Source: Sulfuricaulis sp. (GTDB lineage: Bacteria; Pseudomonadota; Gammaproteobacteria; Acidiferrobacterales; Sulfurifustaceae). Taken from it: a stretch of DNA of 48,313 nucleotides. Where the stretch lies: contig JAUSDQ010000101.1 of the NCBI GenBank assembly GCA_030650525.1, positions 1 through 48,313 of the forward strand. The letters run 5' to 3'. Below, piece after piece: positions 9,799 through 17,356 of the stretch (its first letter is position 1; every line of letters starts with the position of its first letter). A program made the position numbers and the translations under genes. The notes under the pieces are model-generated. The model did no database searches and was not told where the DNA came from. It worked only from the letters and a program-made list of their open reading frames with translations.

Positions 9799-10572
9799 AT
9801 GCGAAACAAAACCTTACTGCTCATCATCGGGCTGCTCGCCGGCACCTCCGGGACGACACTGGCCGCGGCATCCTGCTCGGGTAAAAGTGGAAATTTCACG
9901 ACGGCACTGCTCGAGCTATATACGTCGGAAGGTTGCAGCAGCTGCCCGCCCGCTGACCAATGGCTGACGGGTTTCCGCTCCAGCGGGCTGGCGGCGAATC
10001 AAGTGGTGCCGTTGGCGCTGCATGTGGATTACTGGAACGACTCGGGATGGGAAGATCCCTTCTCCCAGAAGACATTCACGCTGCGTCAATACGCCCTGGC
10101 GAAGATCAACAAGCAGCGCACCGTGTACACGCCTCAAGTTATTTTAAGCGGGCGCGATCTACCGCGCTGGCGCTATTCCACCGAGACGGCCGTCCGGCGT
10201 ATCAACGTCATGCCGTCGCGCGCGCATGTCTCGCTGCAACTGTCGCGGGATGCACGCCAAGTCATGGTCACCGCCGATGCCAAGACCAAAGACTACCGCG
10301 GCCCGGCCGAGATGTATGTCGCGCTGTATGAAAACAACCTTGCTGGCCGCATCGAGGCCGGAGAAAACCGTGGTCTTACGCTGCGCCATGATTATGTTGT
10401 GCGCCAACTGATCGGGCCCACGTTGTTGGACGAGAGCGGCGCGGCACGTTACGCACAACCGATTGCGTTAGACGAGTCTTGGAAGCAAGACGACCTCGGT
10501 GTTGCTGTCTTCGTGCAGAACCGAGATAGCGGCGAGATACTCCAGGCCCTGGCGCTGCCGCTTTGCCGCTGA
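9799..10572 (+). CDS. secreted DUF1223 thioredoxin-like protein
   Basis: The 257 residues start with a signal peptide (MRNKTLLLIIGLLAGTSG, cleavage probably after LAAA near residue 24). The DUF1223 signature is present: LYTSEGCSSCPPAD with a CxxC pair near residue 49, HVDYWNDSGWEDPFS, FTLRQ and TVYTPQVILSG. The N-terminal half is expected to be thioredoxin-like, which suggests a periplasmic thiol-redox role, but no DUF1223 function is established to my knowledge. It stands alone: 238 bases separate it from the GNAT gene, and a bidirectional terminator follows before convergent htpX. Confidence 0.9.
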   Translation: MRNKTLLLIIGLLAGTSGTTLAAASCSGKSGNFTTALLELYTSEGCSSCPPADQWLTGFRSSGLAANQVVPLALHVDYWNDSGWEDPFSQKTFTLRQYALAKINKQRTVYTPQVILSGRDLPRWRYSTETAVRRINVMPSRAHVSLQLSRDARQVMVTADAKTKDYRGPAEMYVALYENNLAGRIEAGENRGLTLRHDYVVRQLIGPTLLDESGAARYAQPIALDESWKQDDLGVAVFVQNRDSGEILQALALPLCR

Positions 10573-10584
10573 AGCCATGTGTGA

Positions 10585-10626
10585 CAAAAAACCCCACCGT
10601 GCTGGCGCACGGCGGGTTTGATTTTT
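10585..10626. terminator. bidirectional terminator between DUF1223 gene and htpX
   Basis: AAACCCCACCGTGC and GCACGGCGGGTTT form an imperfect stem of about 13 pairs with a 4-base TGGC-type loop, flanked by AAAAAA on the left and TTTG-ATTTTTG on the right. It would stop transcription from both converging genes. Confidence 0.8.
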
Positions 10627-10636
10627 GTTCGGAGGA

Positions 10637-11521
10637 TTATCGCGCCTGTTTCAGGGCAGCGATACGTTCATCCAGCGGCGGGTGCGACATAAACAGGCGC
10701 TTCCAGCCACCATCGCGCCGGCCCGCGATGCCAAACGCCGCCATTTGGTCGGGCAACTGAACCGGTTCGTGCGCGGATTTCAGGCGTTCGAGCGCGGCGA
10801 TCATTTTCTCGCGGCCCGCGAGTCTGGCCCCGCCCGAGTCGGCACGAAATTCACGTTGGCGGCTGAACCACATCACGATCATGCTGGCAAAGACGCCCAG
10901 CACGATCTGCGCAACCAGGCTGCTGACAAAAAATCCGACCCCGGTGCCGCGCTCATTTTTCAGTAATACGCGATCGACAAAATAACCGACCACGCGCGAC
11001 AGCACGATGACAAAGGTATTCAACACGCCCTGAATGAGCGCCAGCGTGACCATGTCGCCGTTGGCCACGTGGGTAATTTCATGGCCCAGCACCGCCTCGG
11101 CTTCACTCTTGTCCATGCCATGCAGCAGACCGGTGCTGACCGCGACCAGCGCGGAATCGCGGCTCATGCCGGTGGCGAAGGCGTTGATGTCCGGGGCGTC
11201 GTACACCGCCACCTCCGGCATGCCGATGCCGGCCTGCTTGGCCTGGCGCCGGACGGTTTCAAACAGCCATTGCTCGGTGCTGTTGCGCGGCTGCTCAATC
11301 ACCGTCGCGCCGGTGGCTCGCTTAGCCATCCATTTGGACATGGCGAGCGAGATAAATGAACCGCCGAAACCGAGCACGGCCGCGAACACGATCAGGGATT
11401 GAAGATTAAGCCCTCCGGGTATCTCCTCGATGCCAAGGGCTCGGGTCAGGATGCTCGCCGAGACGCTGAGCACCAGCAGCACGGCAATATTGGTTATGAT
11501 GAACAACGATATACGTTTCAT
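10637..11521 (-). CDS. htpX: membrane protease HtpX (M48)
   Basis: HtpX is a zinc metalloprotease of the inner membrane that degrades misfolded membrane proteins. The 294 residues (E. coli 293) have two N-terminal membrane helices (residues 4-24 and 35-55), the zinc motif HEITH in [14 protein letters not shown] near residue 140, two further hydrophobic helices (about 155-180 and 193-213), and the third zinc ligand region [18 protein letters not shown]. The ATG is preceded by GGAG. A sigma-32-like promoter lies 45-75 bases upstream, in line with heat-shock control of htpX in enteric bacteria. It converges on the DUF1223 gene. Confidence 0.96.
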   Translation of the reverse strand: MKRISLFIITNIAVLLVLSVSASILTRALGIEEIPGGLNLQSLIVFAAVLGFGGSFISLAMSKWMAKRATGATVIEQPRNSTEQWLFETVRRQAKQAGIGMPEVAVYDAPDINAFATGMSRDSALVAVSTGLLHGMDKSEAEAVLGHEITHVANGDMVTLALIQGVLNTFVIVLSRVVGYFVDRVLLKNERGTGVGFFVSSLVAQIVLGVFASMIVMWFSRQREFRADSGGARLAGREKMIAALERLKSAHEPVQLPDQMAAFGIAGRRDGGWKRLFMSHPPLDERIAALKQAR

Positions 11522-11566
11522 GGACTTTGATTCTCCGGTAAAAAACCATTCTTTTCCGAGTCTGTT

Positions 11567-11595
11567 AGATGGGGCCGGTGCCTGGCAAGTTCAAT
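11567..11595 (-). promoter_or_regulatory. sigma-32 heat-shock promoter of htpX
   Basis: On the minus strand ATTGAA (11590-11595), a 15-base spacer and CCCCATCT (11567-11574) match the RpoH consensus with one mismatch in the -35 and a full CCCCATNT -10. The leader to the htpX ATG would be about 40 bases. Confidence 0.75.
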
Positions 11596-11751
11596 CCCCG
11601 CCGGGAAACCCCGATAAAACATACTGTGCACGGGTCTCGGGGCGGCAGTGCTATATTAATGATGAAGGAACGTCAGGGCAATGTACCCGGGTCTGACTTT
11701 ACCACTATTGCCCGGACCCATCCGGATACGCCACACCCATCGGCATGCGCC

Positions 11752-12969
11752 ATGAAGCTCGAAGACAAACCCGCTGCGCCCCAGCATCGCGAGGCATTCA
11801 TCTCGCTGACCGCGCTTTATTTCATCGAGGAGCACGCCTTACTTCGGCTCGATCAGCTGGAAGACGCCAAGCAAAGCTTGCAGGCACTGTTCCTGCACAC
11901 GAGCGGCGAAGAAACGATGCTGCGCAAACTGATCGATATTCTAAAAACCACCAAGCAGATTCATCAGTCGTTTGCCAGTATCGCCAATATCCTTGAGGGC
12001 ATTTCCCGCAGCGTACGCACGGTTGACAACAAGATCGTTGCCTACAAGCAGGCGTTGGCCACGATGACGCTGGCGGCCGAGGAAAATATGGCGTTTGCCG
12101 GGCCGTTCCTGTCTTTCTCACAGACATTTCTGCAAAAGATCGACAGCCTGGAGAATAACATACGGCAATACGTGGAGTTCAAGGAAACCGAGGCACGCTA
12201 TGCCAGCATATACCACATCGCCATGGAAGCGCGTGAACGTCTGAAAAAACGTCTCTCCGGTGTCCTGGGAACTCACACCCGCAGCGCGGTTGAATCCCGG
12301 ATCAAACAAAGTGTTGTCTCCTCCTTCGACTACAGCGAGGCTGAAAGCAATGTTCAGTTCGCCCAACGGGATGCGCACAACAAGGAAGGGGAAATCATGG
12401 AGCAGCTTGAGGATATCCGGGCGATGTGCCAGATGGCCAAAAACCCTTCGATGCGCGAGAAAGGCGACGATTCCATCACCCACACGGTATCCTCCTATTC
12501 GCAGATTCCAACCGCCAAAACCGCCAAACCCAAGGAAGAATATGAAGATGTATTCAAGCTCTTCTCCCAAACGCTACGTTCTCACCCGCGTCTGCTCCAG
12601 CTGAAGGACATCGTGCTGGATCTGTTCAAGATTTATCAGCACTCCTATGGAATGTTCCACCTTGACTGTAACAACCTCAACAAGGCGATGGAAACCATGT
12701 TCGACAACTCGGAGGCCTATTTCGAGGCCAAAGAAGAAGACAAGGACATCATCGCCAAGCGCGAAAAACTTAAAATGATCGAAGGGCTGATCCCCTTCCT
12801 CGAACATACCGCTACGCTGACGATGGATAACACACCGGAAACTTACAGCAGGTTCTCCCGCCGGCTTTCAGACGTCATTTCCGAAAAAAAAGCCGCCTGG
12901 GCGCACATCGCCGAACATCTGCTGCGCGCCAAAGTGCAGGCCGAAGCCGATCTCAGCACGCGCCTGTAG
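11752..12969 (+). CDS. hypothetical all-helical cytoplasmic protein
   Basis: I do not recognise this 405-residue protein. It has no signal peptide or membrane segment and appears almost wholly alpha-helical, with heptad-like stretches (ALLRLDQLEDAKQSLQALF, MLRKLIDILKTTKQIHQSF, and the region of ETEARYASIYHIAMEARERL). Only three cysteine codons or fewer are seen in the body. A proline- and lysine-rich linker (IPTAKTAKPKEEYED) near residue 260 splits it into two helical halves. The frame is open back to 11569, but that start lies inside the htpX promoter; ATG 11752 is my choice, without a clear ribosome site. It is divergent from htpX and ends just before a repeat. A structural or scaffold role is only a guess. 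Confidence 0.7.
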   Translation: MKLEDKPAAPQHREAFISLTALYFIEEHALLRLDQLEDAKQSLQALFLHTSGEETMLRKLIDILKTTKQIHQSFASIANILEGISRSVRTVDNKIVAYKQALATMTLAAEENMAFAGPFLSFSQTFLQKIDSLENNIRQYVEFKETEARYASIYHIAMEARERLKKRLSGVLGTHTRSAVESRIKQSVVSSFDYSEAESNVQFAQRDAHNKEGEIMEQLEDIRAMCQMAKNPSMREKGDDSITHTVSSYSQIPTAKTAKPKEEYEDVFKLFSQTLRSHPRLLQLKDIVLDLFKIYQHSYGMFHLDCNNLNKAMETMFDNSEAYFEAKEEDKDIIAKREKLKMIEGLIPFLEHTATLTMDNTPETYSRFSRRLSDVISEKKAAWAHIAEHLLRAKVQAEADLSTRL

Positions 12970-12973
12970 CATC

Positions 12974-13010
12974 AACTACGATTCACGGTTTACGGCTCAC
13001 GGCTCAGCGG
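12974..13010. repeat. dispersed 7-8-mer repeat overlapping the DUF2007 gene end
   Basis: On the minus strand the unit CGTGAGCCGTAAACCGTGA, continuing ATCGT, is built of alternating CGTGANC and CGTAAAC words. The same words form the large inverted repeat after cfa (35592-35689). Its CGTGAGCCGTAA supplies the last three codons and the stop of the DUF2007 gene. Confidence 0.65.
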
Positions 13011-13307
13011 CTTGCCACAGCTCCAACAGATTTCAAACCCCTGCGGGTTAAACTCGCCGCAGGCCTGGCACTGAGCCGTATCCGGCGACAAGGGCGCGCG
13101 CTCGAATTCTCTGACAATTTCACGCGCCCGTGGCGCATCGGCCGCTTCCATGATCCAGATCTCGGGATAGGCATGGGTGAACGGGATATCGCCCAACCCG
13201 CCCTGGGCATGCTCATTGAGCACGCGCGCCTCGATCCCGGCATGCATCAGCCGGTGCAGCAGCAGATGGGCCTCGGGCAGGTTGGCGGCGGTGCAGAGCC
13301 GTAACAT
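12990..13307 (-). CDS. DUF2007 protein with C-terminal zinc ribbon
   Basis: The 105 residues join an N-terminal DUF2007 domain (about 1-70; LCTAANLPEAHLLLHRLMHA, then GIEARVLNEHAQGGLGDIP and YPEIWIMEAADAPRAREIV) to a zinc ribbon with two CxxC pairs (CQACGEFNPQGFEICWSCGK). DUF2007 is called a putative signal-transducing domain with a ferredoxin-like fold, but no function is established to my knowledge. The last codons, SREP-stop, are encoded inside a dispersed repeat, so the original C-terminus may have differed. Dodecin lies 10 bases upstream on the same strand, suggesting cotranscription. Confidence 0.88.
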   Translation of the reverse strand: MLRLCTAANLPEAHLLLHRLMHAGIEARVLNEHAQGGLGDIPFTHAYPEIWIMEAADAPRAREIVREFERAPLSPDTAQCQACGEFNPQGFEICWSCGKPLSREP

Positions 13308-13317
13308 GGCGCGCCGG

Positions 13318-13527
13318 CTAATCCTCCATGCGGAAGCCGATCTTTATTTTCACCTGCCAGTGCGCCACTTTGCCGTCCACCAGATGGCCGCGGGTCTCGA
13401 CCACTTCGAACCAATCCAGATTTCGCAGGGTTTTGGCGGCACGGGCAACAGCATTCTGTATGGCTTTGTCCGTACCCTGGCTGGATGAGCCCACCAGTTC
13501 CACTACTTTAAAAGTATGCTCGCTCAT
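13318..13527 (-). CDS. dodecin family flavin-binding protein
   Basis: Dodecins are tiny proteins assembling into hollow dodecamers that store or buffer flavins. The 69 residues MSEHTFKVVELVGSSSQ, AIQNAVARAAKTLRNLDWFEVVE and WQVKIKIGF follow the family from end to end, with the flavin-stacking tryptophan in NLDWFEV. The start is set by GAGGA 8 bases upstream; an earlier in-frame codon adds five residues without support. A 10-codon reading frame with a strong ribosome site lies just upstream. The DUF2007 gene follows 10 bases after. Confidence 0.93.
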   Translation of the reverse strand: MSEHTFKVVELVGSSSQGTDKAIQNAVARAAKTLRNLDWFEVVETRGHLVDGKVAHWQVKIKIGFRMED

Positions 13528-13538
13528 TGTTAAATTCC

Positions 13539-13571
13539 TCAATCGTTGTGGGTGGCCGTTAATTCTGGCAT
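13539..13571 (-). other. possible 10-codon leader frame before dodecin
   Basis: On the minus strand an AAGGAGGGGG ribosome site lies about 5 bases before an ATG opening a frame that reads MPELTATHND and stops at TGA. That TGA overlaps the GAGGA ribosome site of dodecin, so the frame could couple translation to dodecin. The ribosome site is stronger than that of dodecin itself. Nothing else supports it. Confidence 0.3.
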
Positions 13572-13731
13572 TTTTCCCCCTCCTTTGTCCGCTGCTTCGC
13601 GGTATTCTTTCTTGGGGGTAGGAGGATTCTTGTCCTACACTTAACTACTTGTAAGCTGATATGGCGATTTTGCACAGAATCGCAGGATGGCGGGATACCA
13701 TCGCAGAGTGGCAGGAAGCCATCGGGTATAA

Positions 13732-15000
13732 ATGAAAAGAAAACTCGACGTTCAACAACTCAAAGTGGGCATGTTCGTCAGCGAGCTAGACCGTCCCTGG
13801 CGCGAGACCCCTTTTGTTTTTCAGGGTTTTGAAATCATCAGTGAAGATGAAATCCGTCAACTGCAACGTTACTGCCAGTACGTCTACATTGAAACCGCCG
13901 AAACCTACCGGACGCCGCCCCCCCGCACACCAGCCGAAAAAGCGGCAGCCGAAGAGACGGTGCGTCATAAAAAGGCCGAACGCGATCTTTTTATCAAGAT
14001 CGAAAGCCATCCGCTGCTCAAACCCGCCTACCACGATGTAACCAGCCTCGAAGAGGAAATCAAGGTTGTTCGTGAAATCCATCGCGAAACGCAAGATCTG
14101 ATTCGCGGCATCATGGAAGACGTGCGTCTCGGGAAACCCATTAACAGCGCCGGCACCAAGAAAATAGTAAACGAAATGGCGGAAAGCATCATACGCAACC
14201 CGGACGCGCTCACCTGCTTCACGCAATTGAAAAAGAAAGATGAATACACCGCGCAGCACAGTATGCGCGTCTGCATCCTGGCGCTGTCCTTCGGACGCCA
14301 CCTGGGACTTGAAGCCCATGAACTCAACCTGCTCGGTCTCGGAGCGCTACTGCACGACATCGGCAAGATGAAAGTACCGAACGAAATTATCAACAAACCC
14401 GGTCCGCTCAACGACTATGAATTTGCTCTGATGAAAAGCCATGTCCCGCGCGGGGTGGAAATTCTCGAGAATACTTCCGGCATCCCGCGTCCGTCGATCG
14501 AGGTGGCGCGTTGTCATCACGAGCGCTACAGCGGCAGCGGCTACATCCATGGATTGAAAGGCGATCAGATCGGCCTGTTCGGCATGATCGGCGGCATCGT
14601 CGACTGTTACGACGCCGTGTCCAGTGACCGCGCCTATCACAGCGGCATGTCGGCGCATGCCGCCCTGAGAAAGATGTACGAATGGCGCAACCGCGATTTC
14701 CATCCCGGCCTGATGGAACAGTTCATCCAGTGCATGGGAATTTATCCGATCGGAAGCGTGGTGGAACTCAACACCGGCGAGGTCGGCGTGGTGGTGACCA
14801 TGAACCGCATGCGGCGCCTGAAACCCCGCGTGGCACTCGTACTGCAAGCCGACTATTACCCCGTCCCCTGCGCCACGACCGTGGATCTCATGGATTACAA
14901 ATCCCGCAACGGCCAACCGTGCGAAATCGAGCGCGTACTCGAACCGGGCGTATACGGCATTAACCCGGTTCAGTTTCTCCCCGTCACCGCGGCAACCTGA
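13732..15000 (+). CDS. DUF3391/HD-GYP c-di-GMP phosphodiesterase
   Basis: The 422-residue cytoplasmic protein begins with a DUF3391 domain (about 1-125; QQLKVGMFVSELDRPWRETP) and continues with an HD-GYP domain (about 160-340), which hydrolyses c-di-GMP. Metal-ligand motifs are present: QHSMRVCILAL, GALLHDIGKMKVP, ILNKPGPLNDYE-type (here IINKPGPLNDYEFALMKSH), VARCHHERY and GGIVDCYDAVSSDRAY. The signature GYP region reads HHERYSGSGYIHG, so the usual Asp and Pro are replaced by Ser and Ile. The C-terminal 60 residues (SVVELNTGEVGVVV) form the beta-rich tail common in DUF3391 proteins. It is a single gene with no clear ribosome site. Confidence 0.92.
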   Translation: MKRKLDVQQLKVGMFVSELDRPWRETPFVFQGFEIISEDEIRQLQRYCQYVYIETAETYRTPPPRTPAEKAAAEETVRHKKAERDLFIKIESHPLLKPAYHDVTSLEEEIKVVREIHRETQDLIRGIMEDVRLGKPINSAGTKKIVNEMAESIIRNPDALTCFTQLKKKDEYTAQHSMRVCILALSFGRHLGLEAHELNLLGLGALLHDIGKMKVPNEIINKPGPLNDYEFALMKSHVPRGVEILENTSGIPRPSIEVARCHHERYSGSGYIHGLKGDQIGLFGMIGGIVDCYDAVSSDRAYHSGMSAHAALRKMYEWRNRDFHPGLMEQFIQCMGIYPIGSVVELNTGEVGVVVTMNRMRRLKPRVALVLQADYYPVPCATTVDLMDYKSRNGQPCEIERVLEPGVYGINPVQFLPVTAAT

Positions 15001-15013
15001 ATACCAACTGTTT

Positions 15014-15673
15014 TCAGATAGTCAACATCTGGGGTGCGGTACCCTCGGTAAACAAAAATCCTTCCTGCCAACCGTTCAGTACAAACTGAACCGCCAGCGC
15101 CGCGAGCACCACTCCCAGCACGCGGCTCACGACATTAGCGCCGGTCTCACCCATAAAGTTCATGATGCGCGCGGAGAATAATAATGACGCCATTGTCGCG
15201 AGCAACACCACGAACAACACCGCCAGTACGGTGCCGATCACCACAGGATCATCGCCCTGCTCACCCACCATCAACAGTACCGTGGTCAGCGCACCCGGTC
15301 CGGCGATAAGCGGAATGGCCAGCGGGAAAACTGAAATGTCCTTTTTTGCCTGGGCCTCCCGCTGCTCGCGCTCGGTCGGTGCGCGCAGGCCCGACGGGCG
15401 GGCAAAAACCATATCCACGGCCAATAAAAAAAACAGTATCCCGCCCGAAATTTGAAACGCCGGCATCCCTATTCCCAGGACATTCAGCAAACTGTCGCCT
15501 ACCAGCACGAAAGTCACGAGAATCGCGCCCGCGATGAGCGTACCGCGGATGGCCATATGACGCCTGGCGGCGGCGGTTTCCCCGTGGGTAAGCGCCGCAA
15601 AGATGGGGGCCAGCCCCACCGGGTCGACGACCACAAACATGATAATCAATGAATCCACGAACAACTCGAACAT
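15014..15673 (-). CDS. MarC family integral membrane protein
   Basis: The 219 residues show six hydrophobic segments at about 5-25, 43-63, 68-88, 113-133, 145-165 and 185-205. Family motifs are VVDPVGLAPIFAALT near the N-terminus, AFQISGGILFFLLAVDM, and FPLAIPLIAGPGALTTVLL. MarC/UPF0056 proteins are inner-membrane proteins of unknown transport role; the name comes from the mar locus of E. coli, but a drug-resistance role was not upheld. The gene converges on the HD-GYP gene with a 13-base gap and is divergent from the CBS-pair gene. Confidence 0.9.
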   Translation of the reverse strand: MFELFVDSLIIMFVVVDPVGLAPIFAALTHGETAAARRHMAIRGTLIAGAILVTFVLVGDSLLNVLGIGMPAFQISGGILFFLLAVDMVFARPSGLRAPTEREQREAQAKKDISVFPLAIPLIAGPGALTTVLLMVGEQGDDPVVIGTVLAVLFVVLLATMASLLFSARIMNFMGETGANVVSRVLGVVLAALAVQFVLNGWQEGFLFTEGTAPQMLTI

Positions 15674-15791
15674 GCTGGGCGCCTCGGCTCAAGAATTAGT
15701 CTAACTGTACCTTCCGTGGAAAAATTCTCAAGGAGGCCGAGAGAACGGCGGGGAAAGGTGAATTCGGCAGGTTACACGCGGAAAAAAAATA

Positions 15792-15854
15792 CCGCCGTCC
15801 AATTACTAGGTCACCAGGGAGATGTGGTGGCCGTGCGGAGACACCGGACGGCGG
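15792..15854. other. nested inverted repeat, candidate structured RNA
   Basis: An outer perfect 9-pair stem CCGCCGTCC/GGACGGCGG (15792-15800, 15846-15854) encloses an inner stem GGTCACC/GGTGGCC (15809-15815, 15826-15832, one G-U pair). There is no T tract, so it is not an ordinary terminator. It could be a regulatory RNA, a leader of either divergent gene, or a protein-binding site. Confidence 0.4.
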
Positions 15855-15910
15855 CTTGCCCTACTGAGGCGGAAACGCGCGTAAGTTCGCAGATAAATCC
15901 GCTGTGTTCA

Positions 15911-15941
15911 TTGATCTGGATCAAAAGACAAGCATCTCAAA
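15911..15941 (+). promoter_or_regulatory. FNR/ANR-box class II promoter of the CBS-pair gene
   Basis: TTGATCTGGATCAA at 15911-15924 is a perfect FNR consensus (TTGAT-N4-ATCAA). TAAAAT follows 21 bases after the box (15946-15951), which places the inferred start 41.5 bases from the box centre, the class II activator position. The same box could serve ANR or DNR, which read the same consensus. Oxygen or nitric-oxide control is therefore likely. Confidence 0.8.
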
Positions 15942-15973
15942 GGAATAAAATTTATTTATTTGAGGGCGGCAAT

Positions 15974-16423
15974 ATGACCGTAGGAAAAGTCTGCAACCGC
16001 GAAGTTATCGTCGTTGACAAGATGGCATCCATTGCGGAAGCCGCGCGCTTGATGCGCGAGTACCACGCGGGCGATCTGGTGGTGGTAGAAGAGAGAACGG
16101 GGAAACGCGTTCCTGTCGGCATTGTCACCGATCGCGATATTGTCCTCGAGGTCATCGCCGAAGGCGTGGACTTGAACGATGTCAACGTGGGTGACATCAT
16201 GAGCAATAATCTCGTCACGGCGCGGGAAAATGACAGCGTTCTCGAAACGGTCAAGATAATGCGCGCCAAGGGCATTCGCCGGCTCCCCGTTATCAACGAT
16301 GACAGCGATCTGGTGGGCATCCTCGCGGTCGACGATCTGATCGATCTGTTTTCCGAACAGATCGTCGACCTCGCCCGGTTGATTGCGCGGGAGCAACAAC
16401 GGGAAACGGAACAAAGGAAGTAG
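15974..16423 (+). CDS. CBS-domain-pair protein
   Basis: The 149 residues are essentially two CBS domains forming one Bateman module (about 5-65 and 72-132): VVDKMASIAEAARLMREYHA with GIVTDRDIVLEVI, and DSVLETVKIMRAKGIRRLPV with LVGILAVDDLIDL. Such modules bind adenosine nucleotides such as AMP, ATP or S-adenosylmethionine and regulate partners. The last 17 residues are a charged tail, and no partner domain is fused. ATG 15974 follows GAGGGCGG; an upstream open frame is ignored. The perfect FNR box upstream suggests induction in low oxygen, as for some universal-stress-type genes. It converges on the porin-like gene, which has the same type of promoter. Confidence 0.9.
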   Translation: MTVGKVCNREVIVVDKMASIAEAARLMREYHAGDLVVVEERTGKRVPVGIVTDRDIVLEVIAEGVDLNDVNVGDIMSNNLVTARENDSVLETVKIMRAKGIRRLPVINDDSDLVGILAVDDLIDLFSEQIVDLARLIAREQQRETEQRK

Positions 16424-16439
16424 CCGTTTGCCGCCGTTC

Positions 16440-17255
16440 TTACTGGGCCAGCTTGAGAGCGATCCCCAGTCCCCAGTCGGGACTGCCGTCTGCCAGACCT
16501 TTCAGAACATAGCCCGTTAATTTGGTTTTCTTGTCGAGTTTGTTGCTCAGGAACAGAGTTAGTTCCGATTGTCCCGACGCGCCGGACAGCGTGGTTTGCT
16601 GCGCATCGTACGCGAGCCCTGCCGTGCGGACGGCATCCAGCCTGTGTGAAAAACCGATGGAGCCGTAGAAAACATTTCTGAAATCCGTGCCAGGAGGATC
16701 ACCGAGGATCTTATACCCCGCTGAACCGAAAATACTGTTGCTGTTGAGATGATTCTCGAGGTCCAGTTGCACGGCATAGTCGTTCTCGCCCGTTCCAAGA
16801 TTATCTTTTTCATCCGCCGTGCCGAACTTGATCTTGCCGGTCAGATCGATCCGCGCAGAGACGGTACTAACGATGGCATGGGAACCGGTCAGTACGACAT
16901 CCCCAAACCCGGAATCCGTGCGCGTGGAAGTGCGCGTCGAACTCCGGCTTATCGGGCTCGCGCCTCTTCCCATGCCCATGTCCCCGCCCGCCGTAGGCAC
17001 GACATCGCCCTGGCCTTCAACGCTGACATAGGGAACGGTCAGAGAAATCATATTCACATCCGCTTCATACTTGAGTGTGGCGGGGAAATACCAGATGGTC
17101 GTCTTCGATAAAGTCCCATAATCGCCGGTGCTGTATTCAGCGCCAAGACTGACGCTGGTCTCGCCGTCCGCAGCGGCATGCACAGACAACGGCACGCTCA
17201 AAAAAGTCATGCATACGGGAAAAATTGCTAGCGTCAGACGTCTTTTAATAATCAT
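16440..17255 (-). CDS. outer-membrane porin-like protein (phenol MetA degradation/transporter-like)
   Basis: The 271 residues start with a signal peptide (MIIKRRLTLAIFPVCMTFLS, then SVHA before AADGE). The rest is a string of amphipathic strands ending in an aromatic-poor strand LGIALKLAQ, as in a small beta barrel. FGDVVLTGSHAIVS and GSAGYKILGDPPGTDFRN recall the PF13557 family of putative outer-membrane transporters. A serine/threonine/arginine-rich loop (SRSSTRTSTRTDSG) near residue 115 is likely surface exposed. GAGGA lies 5 bases before ATG 17255; an upstream open frame to 17330 overlaps the FNR box and is rejected. The substrate is unknown. Confidence 0.75.
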   Translation of the reverse strand: MIIKRRLTLAIFPVCMTFLSVPLSVHAAADGETSVSLGAEYSTGDYGTLSKTTIWYFPATLKYEADVNMISLTVPYVSVEGQGDVVPTAGGDMGMGRGASPISRSSTRTSTRTDSGFGDVVLTGSHAIVSTVSARIDLTGKIKFGTADEKDNLGTGENDYAVQLDLENHLNSNSIFGSAGYKILGDPPGTDFRNVFYGSIGFSHRLDAVRTAGLAYDAQQTTLSGASGQSELTLFLSNKLDKKTKLTGYVLKGLADGSPDWGLGIALKLAQ

Positions 17256-17288
17256 CGAATCCTCATTGGCGTGGAAATTCTTGAGTAA

Positions 17289-17330
17289 GATTACACTAGA
17301 GCTTTTCGAACTTTCATTGATAAAGATCAA
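17289..17330 (-). promoter_or_regulatory. FNR/ANR-box class II promoter of the porin-like gene
   Basis: On the minus strand TTGATCTTTATCAA (17317-17330) is a perfect FNR box. TGTAAT (17290-17295) follows 21 bases after it, again the class II spacing with the box centre at about -41.5. The leader to ATG 17255 is about 28-35 bases and contains a GAGGA ribosome site. Confidence 0.8.
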
Positions 17331-17356
17331 TCAATGACCGTAGCACCATAAACATA

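Larger units (their letters stand above)
15674..15973. other. 300-base divergent intergenic region
   Basis: This gap between marC (leftward) and the CBS-pair gene (rightward) holds a nested hairpin element at 15792-15854 and an FNR-box promoter at 15911-15951. The CBS frame stays open back to 15716 but shows no conserved residues upstream of ATG 15974. Confidence 0.6.

Noticed and set aside
11569-11751. N-terminal extension of the orphan helical protein
   Set aside because: It would start inside the htpX promoter, has no ribosome site and reads like noncoding sequence.
15716-15973. 86-codon N-terminal extension of the CBS-pair protein
   Set aside because: It would cover the FNR promoter and the hairpin, and ATG 15974 has a ribosome site and a family-like start.
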